Positions 27,091 through 35,725 are shown, counted from the first letter of the stretch. The stretch is 64,000 nucleotides of DNA from JBIQJD01 sp044507695 (GCA_044507695.1 JBIQJD010000003.1:1-64000); one strand, 5' to 3'. Numbers and translations: made by a program. Notes: generated by a model not told the origin, from the letters alone.

Positions 27091-27166
27091 TATCATCCCA
27101 AAAGGGATTTATGTTTCGTTTTTGATTTTCTTTCTAGAAATATATCATCCCTAAAGGGATTTTAAG
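27091..27166. repeat. Pair of ATCATCCC-AAAGGGAT palindromes
   Basis: TATCATCCCAAAAGGGATTT (27091-27110) and TATCATCCCTAAAGGGATTT (27143-27162) differ by one base. A third relative, ATCCCGAAGGGATTT, lies at 31530-31544. This is a short dispersed palindrome family. Confidence 0.7.
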
Positions 27167-27193
27167 TCATCACCATCAATAACCCCTTCAATA

Positions 27194-27375
27194 TTAATTT
27201 TTCTTGTCAGCACGTAAAATATTGTGTCATCAATTTCAGCAAGCTATTACAAAAAAATTTTTCTGATTAGTATGTTCATATCACGCCGCTACCAGTACGC
27301 TTTTCCTATTAAATGAGCCTGATAGAAAATTAATTATTGATCACTGCCACCAATAACCCCTTCTCCTTACTAAGG
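27194..27375. repeat. Decayed direct repeat, copy B
   Basis: Block 1 at 27194-27244 (TTCTTGTCAGCACGTA, CATCAATTTCAGCAAGC) and block 2 at 27325-27375 (AAAATTAATTATTGA, CCCTTCTCCTTACTAAGG) match copy A; about 55 extra bases separate the blocks here. Confidence 0.65.
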
Positions 27376-27429
27376 AGAAAAGGCAATGGGGCAGGGGATG
27401 AGGTTCCTACTCCACCACTCCAACCCTCC

Positions 27430-27531
27430 ATTATACCCCTATACCCATATACCTCTATACCCATTATACCTCTATACCCGTTATACCTCTATACCCATTA
27501 TACCTCTATACCATTTATACCCATATACCCC
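27430..27531. repeat. 17-bp tandem repeat
   Basis: Five full or near-full copies of ATTATACCTCTATACCC (27430, 27447, 27463, 27480, 27497) followed by a partial sixth to 27531. Copies are 16-17 bp and differ by one to three bases. There are no spacers, so it is a minisatellite, not a CRISPR array. Confidence 0.85.
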
Positions 27532-27576
27532 ATTCCCTTATTTCAATTTTAATTTCAATCCCACCTCATCTTTTAC

Positions 27577-27584
27577 TATCTTTG
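27577..27584 (+). promoter_or_regulatory. Bacteroidota-type -7 element for the ClC gene
   Basis: TATCTTTG fits TAnnTTTG exactly and lies 32 bp before the first ATG of the channel gene. No clear TTG is found 19-21 bp upstream, so only half of the promoter pattern is present. Confidence 0.45.
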
Positions 27585-27615
27585 TAATTGTTTTTACTCG
27601 ATCACAAAGAATTAT

Positions 27616-29478
27616 ATGCAAGACAACCTCTCCGATAAGACAGGCGGGTTGCCGGTTGCCCCATCAATGAACCCGGCACTTGAATCTTTACACGAACCCA
27701 AAAGCAGTACGGTATTTGGAAAGAGAGGTGTTAAAATTTCTCTCTTTGCTATAATGCTTGGTATTGCTTCCGGCTTTATTGCACAGATACTTACAGCGTT
27801 AATCGGGTTAATAACTAATCTTTCCTTTTACGGAAAATTTTCTTTTGAATTTATCTCTCCCGCAGATAATCATCTCGGCATCTATGTAATAATTGTTCCG
27901 GTGGTTGGTGCAATTATAATCGGACTGATGGCCCGCTATGGATCCCAGGGAATACGCGGGCATGGTATTCCTGAAGCAATGGAAAAAGTTATTTTAAATG
28001 AAAGTAAAATTCCGCCAAGACTTACTTTCCTAAAACCAATCTCTGCGGCAATCTCAATTGGTACAGGCGGACCATTTGGTGCTGAAGGACCAATCATTGC
28101 TACCGGCGGTGCACTTGGTTCATTCATCGGGCAAATAGTTAAAACAACAGCAGCCGAAAGAAAAACATTATTAGCTGCAGGTGCTGCCGCGGGAATGGCC
28201 GCTACGTTTGGAAGTCCGGTTTCTGCAGTGCTTCTTTCAATTGAACTTCTGCTTTTTGAATTTCGTCCGTTGTCCTTAATACCGGTTGTACTTGCAAGTG
28301 CCGCCGCAACTGCATTGAGAATTTTCTTTGAAGGTTCCGAACCAATCTTTGAACTCTCAGGTTTAACACAGCCCGGTAACACTGCGCTGATTGCTTATCT
28401 TTTAATGGGAGGAATATTCGGCCTTGCTTCAGTTTATGTAACGCGTGCAGTTTACAAAATTGAAGATACATTTGAAAAACTTCCGGTTCATTGGATGTGG
28501 TGGCCGGCGTTTGGAGCAATTGCTGTTGGAATAGTTGGTTACTTTGTTCCAAATACATTGGGAGTAGGTTATGATAACATTGCTAATATTTTAAACGGAT
28601 CGCTTGCAGGGAATGCCTTATTAATTCTTTTCCTCGCCAAATTTATTTCATGGTCCGTTTCACTCGGAAGCGGTACATCTGGCGGAACACTTGCACCGTT
28701 GTTTACAATTGGCGGCGGGCTGGGCGCAATGCTTGGCAGTGCTGCTGTTTTTCTTTTCCCGGATATAGGAGTTGATACAAGAATTGCCGCTTTGGTTGGA
28801 ATGGCAGCATTATTTGCAGGCTCGGCAAGAGCGCTTCTTGCTGCAATTATTTTTGCTTTTGAAATTACAATGCAGCCAATCGGACTTTTGCCGCTTCTTG
28901 CAGGCTGCAGCTCTGCGTACATCGTTTCAAGTTTGATGATGAAACATTCTATTATGACTGAAAAAATTGCACGGAGAGGAATCAGAATTCCTTATGAATA
29001 TGAAGCTGATTTTCTGGATCAGGTGCTTGTGCGTGATTGTGTAAGCAGTAATGTTGTGAGTATAAATCCGCTCGATACAATTGAAAAAATCAGAACCTGG
29101 CTTGCCTCCAGCGGTGAAGGAAGCTTTTTTCATGCTTATCCCCTGATTGATGAATTTGGTAAGCTTGCAGGCATAGTTACACGCCGTGATCTGCTTAATC
29201 CCGCAGTTTCACCTGATAAAAAAGCTGCAGATATAATTACAAAATCTCTTGCAGTAGTTTATCCGGATAATACATTAAGAGAAGCAGTTGATTTAATGGC
29301 TGAACATGATGTAAGCCTTCTTCCGGTTATTGACAGAAAGAATAAAATGAAGGTAGTGGGAGTTATTTCCCGTACAGATATTCTTAAGCAAAGAAGAAAA
29401 AACCTGGAGAAGAGGCATCTCTACAAGAAGAGCCTGGAAATTCCATCATTCACTTCAAAAAAGCGTGAGAAGAGATAA
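27616..29478 (+). CDS. ClC-family chloride channel/antiporter with CBS domains
   Basis: 620 residues. Ten or more membrane segments; the anion-path motifs appear as GTGGPFGAEGPII (about residues 150-162, with the gating Glu kept) and GSGTSGGTLAPLF (about 351-363). A tandem CBS pair occupies about 470-600 (VRDCVSSNVVSINPLD and LREAVDLMAEHDVSLLPVIDR). It moves chloride, probably coupled to protons, across the inner membrane. The first 17 residues (SDKTGG region) look like translated repeat DNA, so the ATG at 27667 could be the true start. Confidence 0.9.
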   Translation: MQDNLSDKTGGLPVAPSMNPALESLHEPKSSTVFGKRGVKISLFAIMLGIASGFIAQILTALIGLITNLSFYGKFSFEFISPADNHLGIYVIIVPVVGAIIIGLMARYGSQGIRGHGIPEAMEKVILNESKIPPRLTFLKPISAAISIGTGGPFGAEGPIIATGGALGSFIGQIVKTTAAERKTLLAAGAAAGMAATFGSPVSAVLLSIELLLFEFRPLSLIPVVLASAAATALRIFFEGSEPIFELSGLTQPGNTALIAYLLMGGIFGLASVYVTRAVYKIEDTFEKLPVHWMWWPAFGAIAVGIVGYFVPNTLGVGYDNIANILNGSLAGNALLILFLAKFISWSVSLGSGTSGGTLAPLFTIGGGLGAMLGSAAVFLFPDIGVDTRIAALVGMAALFAGSARALLAAIIFAFEITMQPIGLLPLLAGCSSAYIVSSLMMKHSIMTEKIARRGIRIPYEYEADFLDQVLVRDCVSSNVVSINPLDTIEKIRTWLASSGEGSFFHAYPLIDEFGKLAGIVTRRDLLNPAVSPDKKAADIITKSLAVVYPDNTLREAVDLMAEHDVSLLPVIDRKNKMKVVGVISRTDILKQRRKNLEKRHLYKKSLEIPSFTSKKREKR

Positions 29479-29543
29479 CCTGCATTTCTTCCGCGCCCTT
29501 TTCCTATAAGAAAAATCATAATTCTTAATTATAAATTTTTACT

Positions 29544-29587
29544 TGTTACTTAATTCGTTTTATCTTAACTTTGAAATACAAAGTACT
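29544..29587 (+). promoter_or_regulatory. Promoter with overlapping inverted-repeat operator
   Basis: TTG (29544-29546), 19 bp, then TAACTTTG (29566-29573) is a full Bacteroidota-type promoter. ACTTTG-N5-CAAAGT (29568-29584), followed by ACT, overlaps the -7 element, the expected position for a repressor. A near-identical inverted repeat precedes the gene at 30601, so the winged-helix protein encoded between them is the likely binder. Confidence 0.7.
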
Positions 29588-29591
29588 ATGA

Positions 29592-30215
29592 ATGAGAAGA
29601 AAAATGAAAAGTGAAAACGAATCTTTAAATGATTTAGCTGAAATACGCTCAATGATGGAGCGCTCATCTAAGTTTTTATCACTGTCCGGACTTTCAGGGA
29701 TAATGGCTGGAATTTATGCCCTGTGTGGTACGTATCTGGTTTATAAAGTTTATGGATTTAATCCAGACAGAATATCTTATACTGCCGGCAAAAATAATTT
29801 ACCCGGAATAGTTTTTCTTGCTGTAGTTATCTTGATTCTCGCGATTGGTACGGCAGTTTTTTTATCTTATAAAAGCGCGCATAATAAAGGTGAGAAAATC
29901 TGGAACCCTGCTTCACGGCAGCTTGTAAGCGGAATGGCAGTTCCGTTATTAGCCGGTGGAGTGTTGATTCTTCTTTTCATATTAAAAGGATTGATGGGTT
30001 TGATTGCACCGCTCACATTAATCTTTTATGGCATTTCACTTTATAATGCAAGCAGATTCACAATTAATGAATTAAAGTTTCTCGGTTTATTGCAAATCCT
30101 GTTGGGATTAATCTCTGCGTATTTCATTGAATACGGTTTGATTATTTGGGCTGGCGGTTTCGGTATACTGCATATCATTTACGGAACATATATGTATTTC
30201 AGGTATGAAAGGTGA
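29592..30215 (+). CDS. Six-helix membrane protein of a regulator-linked family
   Basis: 207 residues (203 if the ATG at 29604 is used, which has GAGAAG upstream). A charged N-terminus (LNDLAEIRSMMERSSKFLSLSG) precedes about six hydrophobic helices. This layout, directly followed by a small winged-helix regulator, is common in Bacteroidota. The stop overlaps the regulator's GTG start. Function is unknown; it may sense a membrane or small-molecule signal for the regulator. Confidence 0.7.
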   Translation: MRRKMKSENESLNDLAEIRSMMERSSKFLSLSGLSGIMAGIYALCGTYLVYKVYGFNPDRISYTAGKNNLPGIVFLAVVILILAIGTAVFLSYKSAHNKGEKIWNPASRQLVSGMAVPLLAGGVLILLFILKGLMGLIAPLTLIFYGISLYNASRFTINELKFLGLLQILLGLISAYFIEYGLIIWAGGFGILHIIYGTYMYFRYER

Positions 30216-30511
30216 AAGTATCTATTGAGAAATTGAACAAGGCTTTTGAAAGCCGTATAAGACTCGGCATAATGTCGGCTCTTGCAGTGAATGATAGTCT
30301 CGATTTTAATTCGCTTAAAGTTTTACTCAATGTTACTGACGGCAATCTTGCAAGCCATTTAAAAGGATTAGAAAAAGAAAAATATATTGCCGTAAAAAAA
30401 TCTTTCATTAATCGGAAACCAAACACAAAATATATTATGACAAAGGAAGGGAAAGCTGCTTTTAATGATCATCTTAAAGCACTGGAAAAATTAATAAAAA
30501 ATCAGAAATAA
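30212..30511 (+). CDS. Winged-helix transcriptional regulator (MarR/ArsR-like)
   Basis: 99 residues starting with GTG and overlapping the previous stop by four bases. A single winged-helix domain: RIRLGIMSALAVNDSLDFNSLKVLLNVTDGNLASHLKGLEKEKYI (about 16-60) includes the DGNLASHL recognition helix, and KPNTKYIMTKEGKAAF forms the wing. No sensor domain. The ACTTTG-N5-CAAAGT repeats before its own operon and before the next gene suggest it represses both. Confidence 0.85.
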   Translation: MKVSIEKLNKAFESRIRLGIMSALAVNDSLDFNSLKVLLNVTDGNLASHLKGLEKEKYIAVKKSFINRKPNTKYIMTKEGKAAFNDHLKALEKLIKNQK

Positions 30512-30528
30512 AATTTTTTTATCCGAAA

Positions 30529-30548
30529 GCTTTGAAAAACAAAGTACT
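30529..30548 (+). promoter_or_regulatory. Second copy of the winged-helix operator
   Basis: CTTTG-AAAAA-CAAAG then TACTTT (30530-30549), matching the operator at 29568 in arm sequence, arm spacing and the trailing TACT. It lies about 55 bp before the ATG at 30601. An in-frame TTG at 30532 falls inside it and is not a start. Confidence 0.65.
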
Positions 30549-30600
30549 TTTTAAAATCATAAATCATCAATATACAAAACATAATCTGGGAGGCAATTCA

Positions 30601-31173
30601 ATGAATGAGCGTAATAAATTGTTCCGGGCTTTTCTTATTCCCGCTGCAGCAACTGTGTGCTTGCTGCTTATTCCTTTTTTGTTAAAAGCAGATTGGGATC
30701 TGGCTGATTATATAGTTGCATCAATCCTTCTGTACAGCACGGGATTAACTTTTGCACTGGTTACAAGAAAGTTTAAAGGTATTGTTTATAAACTTGCAGT
30801 AGCCATCACTTGTGCATCGGCGTTATTTCTCGTCTGGGCAAATCTTGCTGTTGGTTTAATCGGATCGGAAAATAATCCTGTTAATCTCATTTATTTTGTT
30901 ATGGTATTGGTGGCTTTTATTGCTGCAGTTATTACAAAATTCCGTGCAGATTCGATGGCCTATATTATGTTTAGTATGGCAGGTTTTCAGGTCTTAAGTG
31001 CATTAATTATCCTTGCAAGTGTGGGAATAAATAATCCTGAATACAATACAGATAATCTGGTGATTTATAACGGGGTACATGGATTCTTTACAGTGCAGTT
31101 TATACTGGCCGGATTATTATACCGCAAAGCTGCACATGAAATGAAGGAGAACACTGAAGCAAAAAATGGATAG
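30601..31173 (+). CDS. Multi-pass membrane protein, unknown function
   Basis: 190 residues from the ATG at 30601, which has a strong GGGAGG site seven bases upstream. About six hydrophobic helices; starts MNERNKLFRAFLIPAAATVCLLLIP and ends in a charged tail. No family is recognised with confidence. It shares its operator with the winged-helix/membrane-protein pair just upstream, so the three genes probably respond together. Confidence 0.65.
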   Translation: MNERNKLFRAFLIPAAATVCLLLIPFLLKADWDLADYIVASILLYSTGLTFALVTRKFKGIVYKLAVAITCASALFLVWANLAVGLIGSENNPVNLIYFVMVLVAFIAAVITKFRADSMAYIMFSMAGFQVLSALIILASVGINNPEYNTDNLVIYNGVHGFFTVQFILAGLLYRKAAHEMKENTEAKNG

Positions 31174-31613
31174 GAATAAAGTTATGTTAGCACGAATGAT
31201 TAAAAGAATCAAAAGAGCAATAGCGCTTTATTTATCATTCATAAGCCTTCTAAAGATAATCAGCAGCAGGAGAGGGTAGTGGAGGATTTTTTAACTCCTA
31301 ACCCCATGCCTGCCGGCTGGTAAACTTCTCTTACAAAACTAAAGGCTTATAGATGAAAATTACTATGCATTTTTTATTAAGTTATATAACAGTCGAACTC
31401 ATCCCAACCCTTCTCTTACGAAGTGAAGGGCTTGTTGGTGGAAATAACAATACATTTTATATACTGACAGAAATATTAATATTAAGTTTTATAATGATAA
31501 TAAGTCTCTCACTTCACAAGAGAGAGATTATCCCGAAGGGATTTCTATGGAAGAGAGAGTTTCTAATGAAGCGAAAACAAATGTTAAGCTAATAACAAAA
31601 CCACAAACTCATC
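31174..31613. repeat. Gene-free stretch with decayed palindromes
   Basis: About 440 bases with CCTGCCGGCTGG (31310), CCCTTC...GAAGGG (31408-31430), TCTCTC...AGAGAGA (31505-31526) and ATCCCGAAGGGATTT (31530-31544). A 79-codon open frame at 31353-31592 is built from these repeats and has no ribosome-binding site, so it is not called. Confidence 0.6.
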
Positions 31614-32258
31614 CTACGTATTATCATCCAGGAATATTTTCAATTCTTCAACAGTGTTGAAGACATAATCGCTTCCCATTTCAAGAATTTTTTCTTTTGA
31701 GTAACTATCCCACACTACCGATGCAGCCTTAATTCCAGCGCCTCTTGCAGCTTTGATATCAACTATTGAATCACCAACCATCAGCACTCTGTCCTTATTC
31801 AAATTAAACCGATTGATGAATTTCACAATTCCTTCTGCGGATGGTTTATGCTCTTCAACATCATCTCCTGTAATTATCAGATCAAAGTAATCATACACTT
31901 CAAGTTTTTTCAGTGTGATTGTTGCGGCTTCTTTTCCTTTCCCTGTATAAACAGAAAGAAGAATATTTTTTGCACGTAAGTTTTTCAGAATATCCTTTAT
32001 ACCCGGATATAAATCCGCCATGTGGTGATTTTCAGTATAGAAATCATAATAATCCTTGCGCGCTTTTTCGTATTCATCACCACACCATTGTTTAATTATA
32101 ACATCTTCGGTTGGACCGAAGAGTGAGATTATCTCTTCATCAGAATATGTTTTATTTAAATATTTTTTTGAAATATGTCTGAATGATTCAAAAATTAATT
32201 CATTTGTTGATGTTAATGTACCATCTATATCGAAGATTATTCCATCAAAATTTTTCAT
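31614..32258 (-). CDS. HAD-superfamily hydrolase, phosphoglycolate phosphatase-like
   Basis: 214 residues with all HAD motifs: FDIDGTLT (nucleophile Asp at about residue 10), VYTGKG (motif II), the Lys of EHKPSAEG (motif III) and MVGDSIVDIKAARGAG (motif IV). A helical cap (about 17-85) marks subfamily IA, as in phosphoglycolate phosphatase and beta-phosphoglucomutase. It probably dephosphorylates a small metabolite; the substrate is not determinable. A second, unrelated HAD gene lies at 50751-51413. Confidence 0.88.
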   Translation of the reverse strand: MKNFDGIIFDIDGTLTSTNELIFESFRHISKKYLNKTYSDEEIISLFGPTEDVIIKQWCGDEYEKARKDYYDFYTENHHMADLYPGIKDILKNLRAKNILLSVYTGKGKEAATITLKKLEVYDYFDLIITGDDVEEHKPSAEGIVKFINRFNLNKDRVLMVGDSIVDIKAARGAGIKAASVVWDSYSKEKILEMGSDYVFNTVEELKIFLDDNT

Positions 32259-32268
32259 TGTTATATTA

Positions 32269-32296
32269 TCAAAACCCCGGAATAGAATCCGGGATT
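32269..32296 (-). terminator. Probable intrinsic terminator of the phosphoesterase gene
   Basis: Arms 32273-32281 and 32288-32296 form a 9-bp GC-rich stem (AATCCCGGA/TCCGGGGTT with one G-T wobble) with a six-base loop, followed on the minus strand by a short T-run. It lies between the phosphoesterase stop and the HAD start. Confidence 0.55.
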
Positions 32297-32372
32297 ATTT
32301 AATTGTGAACAAAATTTAATTAATCATTGCTGCAGATTTCTGCCCGCTGATCCGCAGCCACGCAAATTCATT

Positions 32373-34199
32373 TTACTTTAGTGAGAATACAAATATCTTT
32401 CCATCCATGTTGGAAGCAGCGAATGTATTATCTTTTACATGCTGAACTGAATGAACGCGCGCTGTTCCTGTGAAGACTACAGGTGTCCATTCATATTGAT
32501 TATTTATCAAATAAACAAAACCGTTCTTTGCCCCAAAGATTATATTTCCGTTCCATTCAATCGGTGATACGGGCATTGTATCCAAACCAAAATCAGGATT
32601 AATTTCCTTTACCAGCTTTCCATCCTTTGCGGAGACAACATAAAATTTATCCATCATACTTTTAACCAGCAGATTCTCTCTATCATTCGTTATTCCGATC
32701 GATTCCCATGCATTGAAATCATTTTTTCTCCAGACCGTTGTACCCAGCAGTAGATCAATTGCGGAAACGAATTTATCGGGAGATGTTACATAAACATTTT
32801 TTCCATCAGTTACAGGTGAGCAGGCAGCATTTGAGTAATAAAAATTTTTGTTTTCAGTCCACTTCCAGTTTAATGTACCGGTTTCTGCATCAATGCAGTA
32901 GAGATAATTATCCCAGCTTCCATAAATAATTTTATTATCTACCACCAGTGGAAGAGTTTCAATCATTCCCTGGGCGGAACTATTCTCCCAGATTTGTTCA
33001 AGTGAATAGATATCATAACAAATCATCTTACCGCTTGCAGTTCCGGCCAGTACTGCTTTTGTTTTATAACCGTTGAAAACAGCATCAATTTTAACAAGCT
33101 GTGAAGTAATGGTTTCACCAACGGCTAACACCTGGATTAAGTCTCCGTTGTTTGCATTTATTGCAAACAGATCACCTTCAATTGTTGCGGCTGCCAGAAC
33201 ATCTTTATCCCTTAAAGGTCTGCTGTAGATTGTGCCGCCTGTATCATATTTCCATAATTCTTTTCCGTAAAGATCATAACAATGAATTATGCCGGATATT
33301 TCCGCAGCAAAAATTTTATCCTCTGTTACAAGCAGTGATGTTGAAACAGATGAATTAAGATCTTTCTGCCAGAGCAGATCAGCAGCATCATTAATTATTT
33401 GTGTCTGCACAGAATCAATCTGCGGGATTTCTAAAGTATCCGTTTTTGAAATTGCTCCCCAGAGTTTTGGAGTTTTTTCAATATTTATTTCATAGAATAA
33501 AAGTGAATCCGGTTTATCAACTACGTAGGTGTAGCCCCATGTTTTCGGCCGGTTCAATGTGGATCTTCCCATTGCAGCGGGAATGCCGTTAAAATTATTC
33601 AGTCTGTTGTTGTGTCCGTGTCCGTGAAGAACAGCTTTAATATTTTTCTCTCTCAGAAGATTAGTCACTTTAAACCAGTTGTCAACATCATTATTTAATG
33701 GATGATGACAGTAAAAATAAATTTCCATCGCATCGTCGGTGGTATCAAGAACCTGTTCAACCCATTTCAAATCCTCGGGAGAAACATGACCGCCGCCGCC
33801 GCGCCAGTAAACGCCGGTATTAATTCCAATATGCCTTATTCCATTATGATCAAAAACAAATTTATGATCACCCCAGAGTTCATCAAACTTTGTGCAGCCG
33901 CTTTCACTCCACTTTGTATCATGATTACCCGGAATTATATAGTACGGCACTTTCAACTGATCCAGAATTTCCTTTGCTTTTTCAAATTCAGCATTACGTC
34001 CTTTCTCGCCAATATCTCCGGTTGTAACAACAAATTCTATTTCATCCCTTGTGTTGATATCATCAATTACATTTTGTAAATCCTGATCAGCATTAGGTGC
34101 GCCTATGTGAATATCGGAAAGCCAGGCAAATTTATATTCCTGTGCAAATGAAAGTGTGAAAAAAACGAAGAACAAAAGTAGTGTGTAGAATTTTTTCAT
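32373..34199 (-). CDS. Secreted calcineurin-like phosphoesterase fused to a PQQ-type beta-propeller
   Basis: 608 residues from the ATG at 34199 (a TTG start 12 bases upstream would spoil the signal peptide MKKFYTLLLFFVFFTLSFAQ). The metallophosphoesterase domain (about 20-240) has LSDIHIG, TTGDIGEKGR, PGNHDTKW, CHHPL and HGHGHNN, the complete two-metal site. The rest (about 290-608) is made of PQQ/quinoprotein-like repeats such as KIIYGSWDNYLYCIDAETGTLNWKW. Exported; no T9SS tail. Substrate unknown. The fusion suggests the propeller serves as a binding or scaffolding module. Confidence 0.85.
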   Translation of the reverse strand: MKKFYTLLLFFVFFTLSFAQEYKFAWLSDIHIGAPNADQDLQNVIDDINTRDEIEFVVTTGDIGEKGRNAEFEKAKEILDQLKVPYYIIPGNHDTKWSESGCTKFDELWGDHKFVFDHNGIRHIGINTGVYWRGGGGHVSPEDLKWVEQVLDTTDDAMEIYFYCHHPLNNDVDNWFKVTNLLREKNIKAVLHGHGHNNRLNNFNGIPAAMGRSTLNRPKTWGYTYVVDKPDSLLFYEINIEKTPKLWGAISKTDTLEIPQIDSVQTQIINDAADLLWQKDLNSSVSTSLLVTEDKIFAAEISGIIHCYDLYGKELWKYDTGGTIYSRPLRDKDVLAAATIEGDLFAINANNGDLIQVLAVGETITSQLVKIDAVFNGYKTKAVLAGTASGKMICYDIYSLEQIWENSSAQGMIETLPLVVDNKIIYGSWDNYLYCIDAETGTLNWKWTENKNFYYSNAACSPVTDGKNVYVTSPDKFVSAIDLLLGTTVWRKNDFNAWESIGITNDRENLLVKSMMDKFYVVSAKDGKLVKEINPDFGLDTMPVSPIEWNGNIIFGAKNGFVYLINNQYEWTPVVFTGTARVHSVQHVKDNTFAASNMDGKIFVFSLK

Positions 34200-34370
34200 C
34201 AGGGCTCTCAAATTTTTATTTATGATTTACTTAAAATTAAAGAATATTGTTAACTGCCGAAACCTTAATTAAAGTATTTGATTTTTTTTTTTTTGAAATA
34301 TGTTCAAGTGAGTCGGGATTCGGTTATAAATCTATTTTCTATTTTTAAATATGAAGGCTGGGGAACTGCA

Positions 34371-35606
34371 ATGAGAACAATATTATTTGCGTTATTTTTT
34401 ATACCAATGGCAATGGCACAATGGAATCCTGTTGAGCCTGTTTTGCCGGGTGTAATTTTCAGGAGCGTAACATTTTCATCCTCAGGAAATGGTATTATTG
34501 CAGGAACCAGGGGTGCTGTTCTATATTCATCAGACAGCGGTGAAAGCTGGAACCAGGTGGAAAGCGGAACAGATAAGAATATTGAACAGGTATTTTTTCA
34601 AAATTCATCTAACGCATGGGGATGCGGTGAAGAAGGGCTGCTCTTAAAATCTACTAATGGTGGTTTAAGCTGGTCATCCTTTGTTTTGGATTCTGGTTAT
34701 AATCTTTCAGGTATCACTTTTAAACAACAAACCGGCTGGGTAACCGGGTATAATTCATCGTTTGAAAGTGCGGTTTTCAAAACAACAAATAACGGCGAGT
34801 CATGGCAAAAAGTTTTTATTGATTCTGCCTTCACATATTATTCAGTTTATTTTGCGGATTCAATGAAAGGCTGGATTGCAGGAGATTATGGAATAATTAA
34901 AATGACTACGGATGGCGGAAATACATGGCAGACTGTATTTGAAACTAATTTCGGTTTTCTTTCAAGTATAAAATTTATTAATCCATCTGTTGGTTTTGCA
35001 AGCGGGGAAAATGATGTTGTTGTTAAGACTACTGACGGTGGTTTAACATGGGAACAGCTTTTAACCGGGGAGATGGAAGGAAGCAATTGGGAGGATGTTT
35101 TTTTTGTTGATGAGACAAGAGGCTTTGTGTGTGGATGGACAGGTAAATATGCATATACCAACGATGGCGGAAAAAACTGGAATGTTGATTATTTTTTTAA
35201 TCCAGCACCTTCACTTTTTGCCGTTGTGTTCATAGATTCAAATAATGGCTGGATGGTAGGTGGAGACTCAGAGAATTCTTTCATTGCACGTACAACAAAC
35301 GGCGGATTGACGGTTGTAGAAGAAGAAACGGATATAATTCCCTCACAATTCATACTTTATCAAAATTACCCTAATCCATTTAATTCCGAAACTAAAATTA
35401 AATTTGCATTACCTGAAAAATCAGTTGCTAAAATTGAAATATTTAATTCAATCGGTGAAAGGGTTGTTTTGTTAAATAACAAGGAAATGAAAGCAGGAGT
35501 TCATACATTAAATTTTAATGCTGATGGATTGAGCAGCGGAATTTATTTGTGCAGATTAAGCGTGAGCAGCTTTGCAGCATCCCAAAAAATTATTTTAATG
35601 AAATAG
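34371..35606 (+). CDS. T9SS-exported YCF48/BNR-repeat beta-propeller protein
   Basis: 411 residues from the ATG at 34371 (GGGGAACTGCA upstream); the longer open frame has no signal peptide. Signal peptide about 1-17 (ILFALFFIPMAMAQ). At least six propeller repeats carry the TTxGGxxW pattern (KSTNGGLSW, KTTNNGESW, MTTDGGNTW, KTTDGGLTW, YTNDGGKNW). The last 80 residues are a type IX secretion domain (QNYPNPFNSETKIKFALP to KIILMK). YCF48-like propellers in plants assist photosystem II; in this group they are abundant secreted proteins of unknown role. Confidence 0.87.
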   Translation: MRTILFALFFIPMAMAQWNPVEPVLPGVIFRSVTFSSSGNGIIAGTRGAVLYSSDSGESWNQVESGTDKNIEQVFFQNSSNAWGCGEEGLLLKSTNGGLSWSSFVLDSGYNLSGITFKQQTGWVTGYNSSFESAVFKTTNNGESWQKVFIDSAFTYYSVYFADSMKGWIAGDYGIIKMTTDGGNTWQTVFETNFGFLSSIKFINPSVGFASGENDVVVKTTDGGLTWEQLLTGEMEGSNWEDVFFVDETRGFVCGWTGKYAYTNDGGKNWNVDYFFNPAPSLFAVVFIDSNNGWMVGGDSENSFIARTTNGGLTVVEEETDIIPSQFILYQNYPNPFNSETKIKFALPEKSVAKIEIFNSIGERVVLLNNKEMKAGVHTLNFNADGLSSGIYLCRLSVSSFAASQKIILMK

Positions 35607-35725
35607 AATATGATTTCCTTCGCGGGTAATCCTTAAAGTTAAGTCTATTCACAGTTTCCCGTAATAAAACCCTCTTGATGATGCCTTAAACTACAGGTAT
35701 ATTAACAGAAAAAGTTTGGGAACAC

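Larger units (their letters stand above)
26594..27576. repeat. Gene-free kilobase with decayed repeats
   Basis: No coding region is convincing. The stretch contains two diverged direct copies of a composite element (given separately), two short ATCCC/GGGAT palindromes (27091-27113 and 27143-27166), CTTCTCCTT..AAGG words, and the 17-bp tandem array. Open frames over the tandem array read IPLYP repeats and are artefacts. It looks like a graveyard of small mobile or palindromic elements at the edge of the restriction locus. Confidence 0.65.

Noticed and set aside
27430..27531. CRISPR array
   Set aside because: Repeats are adjacent with no spacers, and there are no cas genes in the window.
27337..27670. 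Open frames rich in IPLYP repeats
   Set aside because: They are translations of the 17-bp tandem array.
30532..30600. TTG start at 30532 for the membrane protein
   Set aside because: It lies inside the inverted-repeat operator; the ATG at 30601 has a GGGAGG site and a normal N-terminus.
31353..31592. 79-codon open frame
   Set aside because: Built from decayed palindromic repeats, no ribosome-binding site and no family resemblance.
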